From JAWLHU01 sp049324875 (GTDB lineage: Bacteria; Bacillota; Sulfobacillia; Symbiobacteriales; Symbiobacteriaceae): a stretch of 64,000 nucleotides of DNA. Below are positions 8,194 through 18,188 of this stretch, in pieces. Where the stretch lies: NCBI GenBank assembly GCA_049324875.1, contig JBMONC010000073.1, positions 1 through 64,000 on the forward strand, read 5' to 3'. The position numbers and the translations under genes are program-made. The stretch's first letter is position 1; the number at the start of each line of letters is the position of its first letter. A model generated the notes under the pieces. That model was not told where the DNA came from and ran no database searches. It was given only the letters and a program-made list of their open reading frames with translations.

Positions 8194-8697
8194 TTGAGGC
8201 GTCTGATGGCGGCGCTGCTCATGGCGCTGGTGGCGGCTGTGCCTGCGGGTCAGGTGCTGGCCCATACGATGGAGCTGTTCGGCTATGTCTCGGTGGACCC
8301 GCAGGGGGAGTTGACGGTCCGGATTGTCGACCCGTATGGGGCGAAGGTGGAGGGGCAGCGGGTGACGGCCTACGCCACCGCCCCCGGCGGCCGCCCCACC
8401 AGGCCCGTGGAGCTGAAGGAGGGTCCTGCCGGCACCTACCGGGGCCCGGTGACGGCCCCCGGGGCGGAGCGCTACCGTGTGACGGCCGAGGTGGCGCTGG
8501 CGGGCGACCTGCACCGGCTGGAGTTCGAGGTCCGGGCCGGGGAGGGGAGCCCGGAGCAGATGCTCCCCATGGTCGGGATCGACCCGCCGCAGGGGATTCC
8601 CTGGAGCCGGATCCTCTACATTGGCGCAGCGGTGCTGCTGGTGGCCGCCACGGTGGCGGCCCTGCTCCGGAAGCCGTCCCCGGCCGGGGGGGAGTGA
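8194..8697 (+). CDS. Exported single-pass protein of unknown function
   Basis: Chosen start is TTG at 8194 behind AGGAGGAGGGG. An alternative ATG at 8146 has no ribosome site and adds a non-signal extension. From 8194 the protein begins with a clear signal peptide (LMAALLMALVAAVPAGQVLA, then HTMELFGYV), followed by a beta-rich domain of about 110 residues and a C-terminal membrane anchor (ILYIGAAVLLVAATVAALL) with a short basic tail. The layout resembles FixH/CopC-like extracytoplasmic domains, but I cannot assign a family. It sits one base from the following lipoprotein gene, so the pair probably acts together outside the membrane. Confidence 0.65.
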   Translation: MRRLMAALLMALVAAVPAGQVLAHTMELFGYVSVDPQGELTVRIVDPYGAKVEGQRVTAYATAPGGRPTRPVELKEGPAGTYRGPVTAPGAERYRVTAEVALAGDLHRLEFEVRAGEGSPEQMLPMVGIDPPQGIPWSRILYIGAAVLLVAATVAALLRKPSPAGGE

Positions 8698-8698
8698 G

Positions 8699-9025
8699 AT
8701 GATCCTGCGCTTTCTCCCCCTGGTGCTGCTGCTCCTTGCCCTGACGGCGGGCTGCGGCGGCCGGCCTGCGCCCACCCTGCAGGTCTCTGCCGAGCAGCGG
8801 GGGGAGGATCTCGTGATCCACCTCCGCACGGCCAACTTCAGCCTCGGCAGGGACGGCCATGCGCACATCCGGCTGAACGGCGGGCCCGAGGCGATGATCT
8901 ACGGCCCTGCCTACACGGTCCCTGACCTGGCGCCGGGGCTCTACATCATCGAGGTGGAGCTCTCCAACCAGCGGCATGAGAACCTGGGGATCAAGCAGAC
9001 GATCCAGTACGAGGTAAAGCCATAG
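8699..9025 (+). CDS. Small lipoprotein, His-containing beta domain
   Basis: 108 residues starting ATG at 8699, just after the stop of the upstream gene. A lipobox LTAGC gives a mature lipoprotein of about 90 residues. The domain has LGRDGHAHIRLNGG and YTVPDLAPGLYIIEVELSNQ, resembling small secreted beta-sandwich domains such as YtkA or DUF4399, and contains two closely spaced histidines that could bind metal. Function unknown. It is probably cotranscribed with the upstream exported protein. Confidence 0.65.
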   Translation: MILRFLPLVLLLLALTAGCGGRPAPTLQVSAEQRGEDLVIHLRTANFSLGRDGHAHIRLNGGPEAMIYGPAYTVPDLAPGLYIIEVELSNQRHENLGIKQTIQYEVKP

Positions 9026-9033
9026 CGCCTGCG

Positions 9034-9063
9034 TTGACAGCCCCTCCCGCTTTCGCCTACGCT
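9034..9063 (+). promoter_or_regulatory. Promoter of the inositol-phosphatase-family gene
   Basis: Consensus TTGACA (9034-9039), 18-base spacer, TACGCT (9058-9063), 20 bases before the ATG at 9083. An inverted repeat CCTCCCGCT (9043-9051) / AGCGGGAGG (9065-9073) brackets the -10 box and includes the ribosome site. Confidence 0.6.
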
Positions 9064-9082
9064 GAGCGGGAGGTGTTCTTTC

Positions 9083-9886
9083 ATGCAGCTCTTTCTCGAT
9101 GCCGCCGTCGCTGCCGCCCGGGAGGCCGGCGCCCTGATCCGGAGCCGGCTGGGGCAGTACCAGACCCTGCAGACCAAGTCATCTGCCAGCGACCTGGTGA
9201 CCGATGTGGACCGGGCGTGCGAGGCGCTGATCGCCGAGCGGCTCCTGGGCGCCTTCCCCAGCCATCGGATCCTGGGAGAGGAGGGGGTGGTGGCCGGGGA
9301 AGGCCGGCACGAACGGGAGGCTGACCCGTCGGCGGTGGAGTACCTCTGGATCTGCGACCCGATCGACGGCACCACCAACTTCGTCCACGGCATCCCGGCC
9401 TGCACCGTCTCCCTGGCCCTGGCCCACTACGGCGAGGTGGTGGCCGGGGTGGTCTACGATCCCTCCCGGGAGGAGCTCTTCTCCGCCCTGAAGGGGGAGG
9501 GGGCCCGGCTGAACGGCCGGCCGATCCGGGTCCGGCCGGACGGGTCGCTCGCCGAATCCCTGATCGCCACCGGATTTCCCACCGATTACCGGCTCCGCGC
9601 CCGCAACCTGGAGGAGGCGGCGCGGGTTGCGATGCGGGCCAGGAATCTCCGGAACTTCGGCTCCGCCGCCCTCCATTTGGCCTATGTGGCTGCGGGCCGT
9701 TTGAGCGGTTTTTGGGAGCACAACCTGAACCCCTGGGACCTGGCGGGGGGGTACCTGCTGGTCACCGAGGCGGGGGGCCGCATGACTGGTCTGGACGGCT
9801 CGCCGTACAGGCTTCAGACCCGGGATCTGATCGCCAGCAACGGCCTGATTCACGAGGAGCTCCGGCGGGTGCTGTCGCAGGGTTGA
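9083..9886 (+). CDS. Inositol monophosphatase family protein
   Basis: 267 residues, full length for the SuhB/IMPase family. Metal and substrate motifs are present: GEEG near residue 70, WICDPIDGTTNFVHG (the DPIDGT box), and NPWDLAGGYLLVTEAGG near the C-terminus. It hydrolyses a sugar- or inositol-phosphate with Mg2+. Family members also act on 3'-phosphoadenosine phosphate, NADP or fructose bisphosphate, and sequence alone does not choose. It is monocistronic, with its own promoter and GGGAGGTG ribosome site. Confidence 0.92.
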   Translation: MQLFLDAAVAAAREAGALIRSRLGQYQTLQTKSSASDLVTDVDRACEALIAERLLGAFPSHRILGEEGVVAGEGRHEREADPSAVEYLWICDPIDGTTNFVHGIPACTVSLALAHYGEVVAGVVYDPSREELFSALKGEGARLNGRPIRVRPDGSLAESLIATGFPTDYRLRARNLEEAARVAMRARNLRNFGSAALHLAYVAAGRLSGFWEHNLNPWDLAGGYLLVTEAGGRMTGLDGSPYRLQTRDLIASNGLIHEELRRVLSQG

Positions 9887-9943
9887 CCCGGTCCCTCCCT
9901 CCTTCTCCGGGAGGAGCGGGTATCCTCATGGCGTATTAGACCC

Positions 9944-9976
9944 AAGGGAGGGGCTACTCCCGTACCCCCTCCTTTC
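9944..9976 (+). terminator. Intrinsic terminator after the phosphatase gene
   Basis: AAGGGAGGGG (9944-9953) pairs with CCCCTCCTT (9966-9974) with one bulged G. The U-run is short (CTTTC). Confidence 0.55.
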
Positions 9977-10012
9977 GTGCACGGGGAATAAGCACTTAGG
10001 ACCATATGCTCC

Positions 10013-10041
10013 TTGACCGGGGACCCGTAAACTGATGATAC
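10013..10041 (+). promoter_or_regulatory. Promoter of the glp operon
   Basis: TTGACC (10013-10018), 17-base spacer, TGATAC (10036-10041). The predicted start near 10048 gives a leader of about 118 bases containing the attenuator before glpP. Confidence 0.5.
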
Positions 10042-10072
10042 AACAATCATACAGACAGACGCAGTGACGGTC

Positions 10073-10147
10073 GGAGATATGGAGAGACCCACCTGCGAAG
10101 CTTTCTCCTGGATCGATATCAGGGGTCAGCTTCGGGGTGGGTTTTTA
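10073..10147 (+). promoter_or_regulatory. GlpP-type antitermination leader before glpP
   Basis: The element GGAGATATGGAGAGACCC (10073-10090) leads into a terminator: ACCCACC-TGC-GAAGCT (10087-10102) pairs with AGCTTCGGGGTGGGT (10128-10142), followed by TTTTT (10142-10146), about 20 bases before the glpP start. In Bacillus, GlpP bound to glycerol-3-phosphate prevents termination at such leaders. A related element precedes glpA here. Confidence 0.6.
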
Positions 10148-10165
10148 TATGAAGGAGGAGAGGTC

Positions 10166-10768
10166 ATGGAGTCTGGTCGGAGGCGCGGCATGCTGGCGAT
10201 CTCACCCGTTGTGGTCGCCGTGCGGGATCTTGCGGAACTGCCCCGGGCCTTGGCGACGTCCCATGAGACCATCTTTCTTCTGTCCACCAACCTGAACACG
10301 GTGACCGGTGCCGTGGAGCAGGTGAAGCGGTCTGGCCGGCAGGTGTTCGTGCATATCGACCTGGTGGATGGACTGGGAAAGGACGGGCCCGCCCTGCAGT
10401 GGATCGCGGAGACGGTGCGGCCCACGGGGATTCTGACCACCCGTGCACCGCTGATCTCCCGGGCCCGCAACCAGGGACTGATCACGGTCCAGCGGATCTT
10501 CCTGATCGACTCGCAGTCGGTCCACACGGGGCTTCAGCTCGCCCGGGAGGCGAAGCCCGATTTCCTGGAGGTCCTGCCGGGGATCATCCCCGAAACCACT
10601 CGCCAGTTAGTGCGTGAAGCACCCTGTCCGATCATCGCCGGGGGGCTCTGTACCACCCCAGCCCACTATCACGCAGCCCGGCAAGCCGGCGCTGTCGCGA
10701 TCTCTACCAGCTCTCACGCACTGTGGGATTATCGGACGGAGAAGGAGGTGGCGAAGCTCAGGTCGTAA
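10166..10768 (+). CDS. glpP: Glycerol uptake operon antiterminator GlpP
   Basis: 200 residues from ATG 10166 behind GAAGGAGGAG. The longer reading frame from 10064 would start inside the leader hairpin. GlpP features are visible: FLLSTNLNTVTGAVEQ, VFVHIDLVDGLGKDGPAL, GILTTRAPLISRARN and the final IIAGGLC with AISTSSHALWDY, a TIM-barrel-like fold. The protein binds glycerol-3-phosphate and leader RNA to allow read-through of glycerol genes. It heads glpF, glpK and glpABC, which fits autoregulation of the regulon. Confidence 0.94.
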   Translation: MESGRRRGMLAISPVVVAVRDLAELPRALATSHETIFLLSTNLNTVTGAVEQVKRSGRQVFVHIDLVDGLGKDGPALQWIAETVRPTGILTTRAPLISRARNQGLITVQRIFLIDSQSVHTGLQLAREAKPDFLEVLPGIIPETTRQLVREAPCPIIAGGLCTTPAHYHAARQAGAVAISTSSHALWDYRTEKEVAKLRS

Positions 10769-10835
10769 GTAATTAGTGGGTCCGGTCCCGTCCCGGTCCC
10801 TGTCCGAACTCTTTTTTCTACAGGGGGACATCGTT

Positions 10836-11639
10836 GTGCGCAAGACTTTTACCGGCGAGTTGATGGCGGAGTTCCTGGGTACTGCTCTGCTCGTGCTGCT
10901 GGGTAACGGCGTGGTGGCGACGGCGATTCTGATGGGTGCGTACCAGGGCCAGTGGCAGCCCTCCATTCTCTGGGGTCTGACGGTTGCGGGTCTCGTCTAC
11001 ATCTTCGGCGGCGTCTCCGGGGCTCATTTCAACCCGGCCGTCACCCTCACCGTAGCCTTCTTCCGGGACTTCCCGAAGGCCAAGATCCTGCCGTACATCC
11101 TGGCTCAGGTCGCCGGCGGCTTCGCTGGTTCGGCCGTCCTGCACGGCCTGATCTCCAGCCGGCTGACCGCCTTCGAGGCCTCCAAGAACATCGTGCGGGA
11201 CACCGCCGCCGGTGAGGCCACGGCCCGCATCTTCTCCACCTACCCCGGCACCGATGTCTCGGCCATGAACGCCTTCTTCATCGAGATCGTCATCACCATG
11301 ATGCTGCTGATGGTGATCCTCGCCATCACCGACAACCGGCAGGCCGGCGCCCCGCAGGGCGGTCTCGGCCCGGTGGTGGTCGGCGCCACCGTCGCCCTGC
11401 TGGTCGGCATCGGCGGCCCGTGGACCATGGCGGCCCTCAACCCGGCTCGTGACCTTGGCCCCCGCCTCTGGATGGCCGTCGCCGGATGGGGTCCGACCGC
11501 TGTTCCCGGCCCCGGCGGCTACATGTGGGTCCCGATCCTGGGCCCGATCGTGGGCGGCATCCTGGCGGGGTTTGTCTACGAGAACCTGGTCCGCCCGTAC
11601 CTGCCCGCAGCCGCTCCCGCCTCGGACAAGGCCGCTTAA
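10836..11639 (+). CDS. glpF: Glycerol facilitator (aquaglyceroporin) GlpF
   Basis: 267 residues from GTG 10836 behind AGGGGG. The in-frame ATG at 10776 has no ribosome site. Two NPA boxes are present, GAHFNPAVT and LNPARDLGPR. Asp after the second NPAR marks a glycerol-conducting rather than water-selective channel. Six membrane helices are predictable. It carries glycerol passively into the cell for GlpK, whose gene follows 33 bases downstream. Confidence 0.94.
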   Translation: MRKTFTGELMAEFLGTALLVLLGNGVVATAILMGAYQGQWQPSILWGLTVAGLVYIFGGVSGAHFNPAVTLTVAFFRDFPKAKILPYILAQVAGGFAGSAVLHGLISSRLTAFEASKNIVRDTAAGEATARIFSTYPGTDVSAMNAFFIEIVITMMLLMVILAITDNRQAGAPQGGLGPVVVGATVALLVGIGGPWTMAALNPARDLGPRLWMAVAGWGPTAVPGPGGYMWVPILGPIVGGILAGFVYENLVRPYLPAAAPASDKAA

Positions 11640-11672
11640 GTTCCCAAACCGTTCGCATGGAGGGGATCCTTA

Positions 11673-13166
<1,494 letters not shown>

Positions 13167-13262
13167 GGGAGAGAAGGGGGAATGGCCGGTCCGGCGCCAT
13201 CGCCGGGCCGGCCCTCCCCATCACAACCGCATAAGGTCCTGGTTTGAACCGGGACCGGGGCT

Positions 13263-13332
13263 GGAGAAGTGGAGATGCCCCATCATGCGCGAGGCGGTGA
13301 GACCGTTCGGGCCTGATGGGGCATGTCCTTTT
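13263..13332 (+). promoter_or_regulatory. GlpP-type attenuator before glpABC
   Basis: The element GGAGAAGTGGAGATGCCC (13263-13280) resembles the one before glpP. It leads into an 11-base perfect stem ATGCCCCATCA (13275-13285) / TGATGGGGCAT (13314-13324) and TTTT (13329-13332), 44 bases before glpA. A second hairpin at 13184-13213, without a U-run, sits after glpK. This arrangement would let GlpP control entry into glpABC separately from glpPFK. Confidence 0.55.
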
Positions 13333-13375
13333 CCCGGACATGGATCGGCACTTCTCTCCAAAGGAGTGTGCAGCG

Positions 13376-14995
13376 ATGCTGCAAGTCATTGTCATTGGCG
13401 GCGGCGCAACAGGAGCAGGGATTCTGCGCGACCTGGCGCTGCGGGGGATTCGCGCGGCCCTGGTCGAGCAGGGCGATCTGGTGGCAGGTACCTCCAGCCG
13501 GTACCATGGCCTGCTTCACAGTGGTGGCCGCTATGCCGTCAAGGACCCGGAATCGGCCCGGGAGTGCGCCAGCGAGAACCGGATCCTGCGGCGGATCGCC
13601 CCCTGGGCGGTGGAACCATGCGGGGGGATCTTCCTCCAGTTGGAGCAGGACGACCCGGCCTATGCGGGCCGCTGGGTGACCGCCTGCCGGGAGGCCGGGG
13701 TCCCCGTGGAGCCCCTGGATCTGGACCGGCTCCGGGCCGAGGAGCCCGGGATCAGTTCGCGGGCGGTGGCGGCCTACCGGACCCAGGATGCATCGATCGA
13801 CGGCTTCCGGCTGGTCACCGCCAACGTGGCGGCGGCGGAGCGGCTGGGCGCCCGGGTGCTGACCTACCGGAAGGTGATCGGGCTGCTGATGGAGGGCGGC
13901 CGGGTGACCGGCGTCCGCCTGCGCAACAAGCGTACGGGGGAGGAGGAGCGGCTGGAGGCCGAGCTGGTGATCAACGCCGCCGGCGCCTGGGCGGCCCAGG
14001 TGACGGCCATGGCCGGCATCCCCCTCGACCTGGTGGCCGACCGGGGGGTCCTGCTGGTCTACCACGGCCGGCTGACCAGCCGGGTGGTCAACCGGCTGCG
14101 CCCGCCGGGCAATGCCGACATCTTCGTGCCGGCCGGCAGCGTCACCCTCCTGGGCACCACGGCGACGCCGGTCTCGGATCCCGATGATCACACCATTGAG
14201 CCGGCCGAGGTGGAGGAGCTGCTCCGCCTGGGCTGTGAACTGCTGCCCGCCGCGGCCGACGCCCGGATTTTGCGGGCCTTCGCCGGCATCCGGCCGCTCT
14301 TCGGGCCGGGGGGAGGGGGCGGCGCCGGCTCCACCCGGGACCTGCCCCGGACCTACCAGGTGGTCGACCACCATCGGGTCCACGGCGTGCCGGGCCTCCT
14401 CTCGATCCTCGGGGGCAAGCTGACCACCTACCGGGAGATGGCGGAGAAGGTGGTGGACGCGGCAGCCGGCATCCTGGGCAACACCGCCCCCTGCCGGACG
14501 GCGGAGGAGCCGCTGCTGCCGGAGCCCGACCCGACCCTGGTCAGCCGGATCACCTCCCTGGCCGGCCCTGCCCGGGCGGCGGCGATTCTGGAGCGCCATC
14601 CGGCCGACCTGGAGAACGTTGCCGGAGCGCTGGCCGAGCCCCGGGGGGCCGAGGTGCTTTGCGAGTGCGAGCAGGTGACGCAGGGGGAGGTGCTGGCGGT
14701 GGCACGCCGGCTGGACCACCCCTCACTGGATGACATCCGCCGGCGGACCCGGCTCGGGATGGGCACCTGCCAGGGCGCCTTCTGCGGCTACCGGGCGGCG
14801 GTGGCCCTGACGCCGGTGGTAGGCGCTCCCGCCGTCACAGGCCTCCTGCTGGACTTCCAGTCGGAGCGGTGGCGGGGCGTTGCCTCGGCCCTCCCCGGGC
14901 CCGAGCTCCGGGGGGCCGAACTGACCTATGCGATCTATGCCGGGCTGGTGGGAAAGGAGGGGCGGAACGATGCTGAAAAGGCACCTGGCCTGTGA
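13376..14995 (+). CDS. glpA: Anaerobic-type glycerol-3-phosphate dehydrogenase subunit A
   Basis: 539 residues from ATG 13376 behind AAAGGAG. N-terminal FAD-binding VIVIGGGATGAGILRDLALR, a DAO-type core, and a C-terminal BFD-like domain with CECEQVT and GTCQGAFCGYR supplying four cysteines for an Fe-S cluster. The C-terminal domain separates GlpA from aerobic GlpD. With GlpB and GlpC it oxidises glycerol-3-phosphate to DHAP and passes electrons to the quinone pool. It overlaps glpB by 26 bases. Confidence 0.93.
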   Translation: MLQVIVIGGGATGAGILRDLALRGIRAALVEQGDLVAGTSSRYHGLLHSGGRYAVKDPESARECASENRILRRIAPWAVEPCGGIFLQLEQDDPAYAGRWVTACREAGVPVEPLDLDRLRAEEPGISSRAVAAYRTQDASIDGFRLVTANVAAAERLGARVLTYRKVIGLLMEGGRVTGVRLRNKRTGEEERLEAELVINAAGAWAAQVTAMAGIPLDLVADRGVLLVYHGRLTSRVVNRLRPPGNADIFVPAGSVTLLGTTATPVSDPDDHTIEPAEVEELLRLGCELLPAAADARILRAFAGIRPLFGPGGGGGAGSTRDLPRTYQVVDHHRVHGVPGLLSILGGKLTTYREMAEKVVDAAAGILGNTAPCRTAEEPLLPEPDPTLVSRITSLAGPARAAAILERHPADLENVAGALAEPRGAEVLCECEQVTQGEVLAVARRLDHPSLDDIRRRTRLGMGTCQGAFCGYRAAVALTPVVGAPAVTGLLLDFQSERWRGVASALPGPELRGAELTYAIYAGLVGKEGRNDAEKAPGL

Positions 14996-16211
14996 CGTGG
15001 CTGTGATCGGGGCCGGCCTCTCCGGCTTGATGGCCGCCGCTGCGGCTCGCCGCAAGGGGGCGAGTGTCCTGCTGCTGGCCGGCGGCCATGGGGCGCTGGA
15101 GCTCTCCTCCGGCTGCATCGACCTGCTGGGGGCCACCCCGGCCGGCGACCTGCCGGATCAGCCCTGGGAGGCGCTCCCGTCGCTGGATCCAACCCATCCC
15201 TATCGCCTTCTGGGGGCTGAGCGGGTGGGCGAGGCGGTCGCCGCCTTCGCGCAGATCCTCCTGGCGGAGGGGCTGCCCTACCACCGGCGGGCCGACGGGC
15301 GGAACCAGTGGACGGTGACCGCCATCGGGCGGCTCCGCCCCACCTATCTGAGGCCTTCCTCGGCCGCCTGTCCGGGGCGGGGGCAGCGGCTCTGGGTGGC
15401 GGGCTTTGATGGCATGGCCGGGTTTGAGCCCGAGGTGGTGGCCGAGGGGCTGCGCCAGGGCCGGCCCGACCTCTCGGTGGAGATCCTCCGGGCCGAGCTG
15501 CCGCCCCTGGGCGCCTCCCATCCCCTTCAGCTGGCCCGGCTCCTCGACCTGCCCGCCGGGCGGTCCGCCCTCCTGCGGAGCCTGCTGGCCGCCCGCCCGC
15601 CCGGCCCCGCTCCGGACCTGATCCTCCTGCCCGCCGTGCTCGGCATCGACCGGTCGGAGGAGGTGCGGGAGGGGCTGGCCTCTGCCCTGGGCGCACCCGT
15701 GGCCGAGATTCCGCTCCCCTCGCCCTCGCTCCCTGGCCTCCGCCTCTCCAACCGGCTGCTCCAGCACCTCGAACGGCTGGGGGTCGACCTGCGGATGGGG
15801 GTGGAGGTGACCGACGCCCAGGTGGAGAGCGGGCGGGTGACGGCGCTCCGCATGGCCGCTGCCGGCGGGGCGATGACCGTTAAGACCGGGGCGGTCGTCC
15901 TGGCGGCCGGAGGCCTGCTGGGGAGGGGGATCCAGGCCCTGGGCCGGAGCCTGCACGAGCCGATCTTCGGCCTGCCGGTGGTCCATCCGCCCCAGTGGGC
16001 GCTGCCCGAGCTGCTTCCCGCCGGGGGGCACCCCTTCGCCCGGTGCGGCCTCCGCACCGGGGCGGACCTCCGTCCCGAGGGCTACGCCAACCTCTTCGCC
16101 TGCGGGCGGATGCTGGCCGGCTACGACCCCTATGCCGAGGGGTCCGGCGGCGGCGTGGCGATCGCCACTGGCTGGCGAGCCGGGCTGTTGGCGGGAGGTG
16201 AGGCCGCATGA
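14970..16211 (+). CDS. glpB: Anaerobic glycerol-3-phosphate dehydrogenase subunit B
   Basis: 413 residues from ATG 14970 behind GGAGGGG. N-terminal FAD motif DVAVIGAGLSGLMAAAAARR followed by LELSSGCIDLLG, which is typical of GlpB. The C-terminus NLFACGRMLAGYDPYAEGSG also matches. It is the second flavoprotein of the GlpABC complex. The stop overlaps the glpC start by four bases. No truncation is visible. Confidence 0.92.
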   Translation: MLKRHLACDVAVIGAGLSGLMAAAAARRKGASVLLLAGGHGALELSSGCIDLLGATPAGDLPDQPWEALPSLDPTHPYRLLGAERVGEAVAAFAQILLAEGLPYHRRADGRNQWTVTAIGRLRPTYLRPSSAACPGRGQRLWVAGFDGMAGFEPEVVAEGLRQGRPDLSVEILRAELPPLGASHPLQLARLLDLPAGRSALLRSLLAARPPGPAPDLILLPAVLGIDRSEEVREGLASALGAPVAEIPLPSPSLPGLRLSNRLLQHLERLGVDLRMGVEVTDAQVESGRVTALRMAAAGGAMTVKTGAVVLAAGGLLGRGIQALGRSLHEPIFGLPVVHPPQWALPELLPAGGHPFARCGLRTGADLRPEGYANLFACGRMLAGYDPYAEGSGGGVAIATGWRAGLLAGGEAA

Positions 16212-17422
16212 TGTCGCTTTACGATGCCTGCCTGAAGTGCAACCTCTGCGAACTGCACTGCCCCGTCCTCCGGGTCAACCCGGCCTTCCCCGGCCCCAAG
16301 AACGGCGGCCCCGGCCTGGAGCGGCTCCGCGCCGCGGGCAGGCCTGTGGATGAGTCCGGGCTTGACCTCTGCCTGGGCTGCCGGACCTGCGAGGTGGTCT
16401 GCCCCTCCGGGATCAAGCCGGCGACCCTGATCGCCGCCCCCAAGGCGGAGAAGGTGCGGCGCAAGGGGCTCCCCCTCCGGGATTGGCTCCTGACCCGGAC
16501 CGACCTGCTGGGCGCCGTGGGCGTCCGCACCGCCCCGCTCACCAACGGGGCGATGCGCTCCCGACCGGTCCGCTACGCCCTGGAGAAGGGGCTCCGGATC
16601 TCCCGGCACAAGCCGTTCCCCCGCTACCAGCAGGGCTCCTTCCGGGACTGGTTCGCCCGGCGGCCCGACCCCTGGGAGGGCCGCACCCCGCCCAACGGCT
16701 CGGTGGCGTACTTCCACGGGTGCAGCGCCAACGCCATGGAGCAGCACATCGCCCGGCAGGCGGTTGCCATTCTGGAGCACAACGGCTTCCGGGTGATCCT
16801 GCCCGAACAGCGCTGCTGCGGGCTGCCGCTGCTGGCCAACGGCGACCGGGAGGAGGCGGGGCGGTGGGCCCGCTACAACCTGGAGCACCTGCTGCCCCAC
16901 GCCCGGAGCGGGGTGCCGGTCCTCTTCACCTCCACCTCCTGCTCCCTGACCATGAAGGAGGACTACCCGCACCTGCTCGGCAGCGAGGAGGCCCGGAGCC
17001 TCGCCTCGGGCTGCTGGGACATCGCGGAATTCCTGCTGGCGCTGCACCAGGAGGGGCGGTTGCGGCTGGACTTCCGGGAGGTGCGGCTCGACCTGCCCTA
17101 CCACCAGCCCTGCCACCAGCGGGCCCACGGGATCGGGATTCCGGCGCTCACCCTGCTCCGGCTGATCCCCGGGGTCCGCACCTGGAACCTGAACGCCGGG
17201 TGCTGCGGCGCCTCGGGCACCTATGGCTTCAAAGCGGAGAAGTACGAGACCGCCATGGCGGTGGGCGCCCCGCTGAAGGAGGCGATCCTGGCGGTCGATG
17301 CCCCCCGGGTCCTCTCCGACTGCGAGACCTGCCGCTGGCAGATCGAGCATCTGACGGCCCGGGAGGCGGTCCACCCGATCACGGTTCTCTACGAGGCCTA
17401 CGGGCTGGATAAAGTTCGATAG
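16208..17422 (+). CDS. glpC: Anaerobic glycerol-3-phosphate dehydrogenase subunit C
   Basis: 404 residues. Two 4Fe-4S motifs open the protein (CLKCNLCELHCPV and CLGCRTCEVVCPS). Two CCG domains follow, with RCCGLPLLANGD and GCCGASGTYG plus the C-terminal DCETCRWQIEH. It anchors GlpAB to the membrane and relays electrons to menaquinone. ATG start in a GTGAGG..ATGATG overlap with glpB. Last gene of the glycerol block. Confidence 0.93.
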   Translation: MMSLYDACLKCNLCELHCPVLRVNPAFPGPKNGGPGLERLRAAGRPVDESGLDLCLGCRTCEVVCPSGIKPATLIAAPKAEKVRRKGLPLRDWLLTRTDLLGAVGVRTAPLTNGAMRSRPVRYALEKGLRISRHKPFPRYQQGSFRDWFARRPDPWEGRTPPNGSVAYFHGCSANAMEQHIARQAVAILEHNGFRVILPEQRCCGLPLLANGDREEAGRWARYNLEHLLPHARSGVPVLFTSTSCSLTMKEDYPHLLGSEEARSLASGCWDIAEFLLALHQEGRLRLDFREVRLDLPYHQPCHQRAHGIGIPALTLLRLIPGVRTWNLNAGCCGASGTYGFKAEKYETAMAVGAPLKEAILAVDAPRVLSDCETCRWQIEHLTAREAVHPITVLYEAYGLDKVR

Positions 17423-17440
17423 TTCAGGACCAAATTGATC

Positions 17441-17499
17441 GGAACGCCCCCTGCGAGCCGCTCGTCCAAAAGGGAGAGCGCTGATCGCGGGGGGCGTCC
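17441..17499. other. Long inverted repeat between glpC and ydcF-like gene
   Basis: GGAACGCCCCCTGCG (17441-17455) pairs with CGCGGGGGGCGTCC (17486-17499) with one mismatch or bulge and a 30-base loop. It lacks a U-run. It could be a GC-rich terminator for glpC or a structured 5' leader of the next gene. Confidence 0.4.
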
Positions 17500-17538
17500 T
17501 GTCTGATTACACGTGGCAAAAAGCTCCTGCTCTATGGG

Positions 17539-18174
17539 ATGATCCTGGCCGTGGCCGGTCTGGCCGTCGGGCTGGGGATCAACGCCCTGATCCTCTACCC
17601 CGGCCGCAGCCTGATCGTCGACGCCGGAGCGGTCCGGCCCGCCGAGGCGGTGGTGGTGCTGGGGGCGCTGGTCTTTCCCGACGGCCGGGTCTCCATGATG
17701 GTCCAGGACCGGCTGGAGACGGCCTACGCCCTGTACGCCGCCGGGAAGGCGGAGAAGATCCTGATCACCGGCGACCATGGCCAGGTGGATTACGACGAGG
17801 TCAACACCATGCGCCGCTACCTGCAGCGCAAGGGCGTGCCGCCGGAGGATATCTTCCTGGACCACGCCGGCTTCGACACCTACGACTCCATGTACCGGGC
17901 GCGGGACGTCTTCCAGGCCCGGCAGGTGATCGTGGTCACCCAGCGGTTCCACCTGCCCCGGGCGCTCTGGATCGCCGACCGGCTGGGGCTGGAGGCGCAG
18001 GGGGTGGCGGCCGACCGGCACTGGTACGCCCGGGCCGGGTACTACGAGTTCCGGGAGGCGCTGGCCCGGCTGAAGGCCTTCACAGAGGTGGTGCTCCGGC
18101 GAAAGCCTGTCTTCCTCGGGCCGGTGATCCCCATCCACGGCGATGGCCGGCTGACCCACGACCAGCCCCGCTGA
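17539..18174 (+). CDS. YdcF/SanA-family (DUF218) envelope protein
   Basis: 211 residues. One N-terminal membrane segment (LAVAGLAVGLGINALILY), then a DUF218 domain with AVVVLGALVF, KILITGDHGQ, FDTYDSMYRARDVF and VTQRFHLPRALWIA. This group includes SanA and YdcF, linked to envelope barrier function and possibly ligand binding. The frame stays open upstream for 18 codons, adding LITRGKKLLLYG, but without a standard start codon. A CTG or ATT start there is possible, because the extra basic residues would improve the membrane anchor. Confidence 0.82.
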   Translation: MILAVAGLAVGLGINALILYPGRSLIVDAGAVRPAEAVVVLGALVFPDGRVSMMVQDRLETAYALYAAGKAEKILITGDHGQVDYDEVNTMRRYLQRKGVPPEDIFLDHAGFDTYDSMYRARDVFQARQVIVVTQRFHLPRALWIADRLGLEAQGVAADRHWYARAGYYEFREALARLKAFTEVVLRRKPVFLGPVIPIHGDGRLTHDQPR

Positions 18175-18188
18175 ACACAAGGAAAAAC

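Noticed and set aside
10769..10835. Terminator between glpP and glpF
   Set aside because: GGG..CCGG / CCGG..CCC can pair, but the T-run is 13 bases away and glpF follows immediately, so the evidence is too weak.
13376..14995. Aerobic GlpD
   Set aside because: The C-terminal BFD-like Cys domain and adjacent glpB and glpC identify GlpA.
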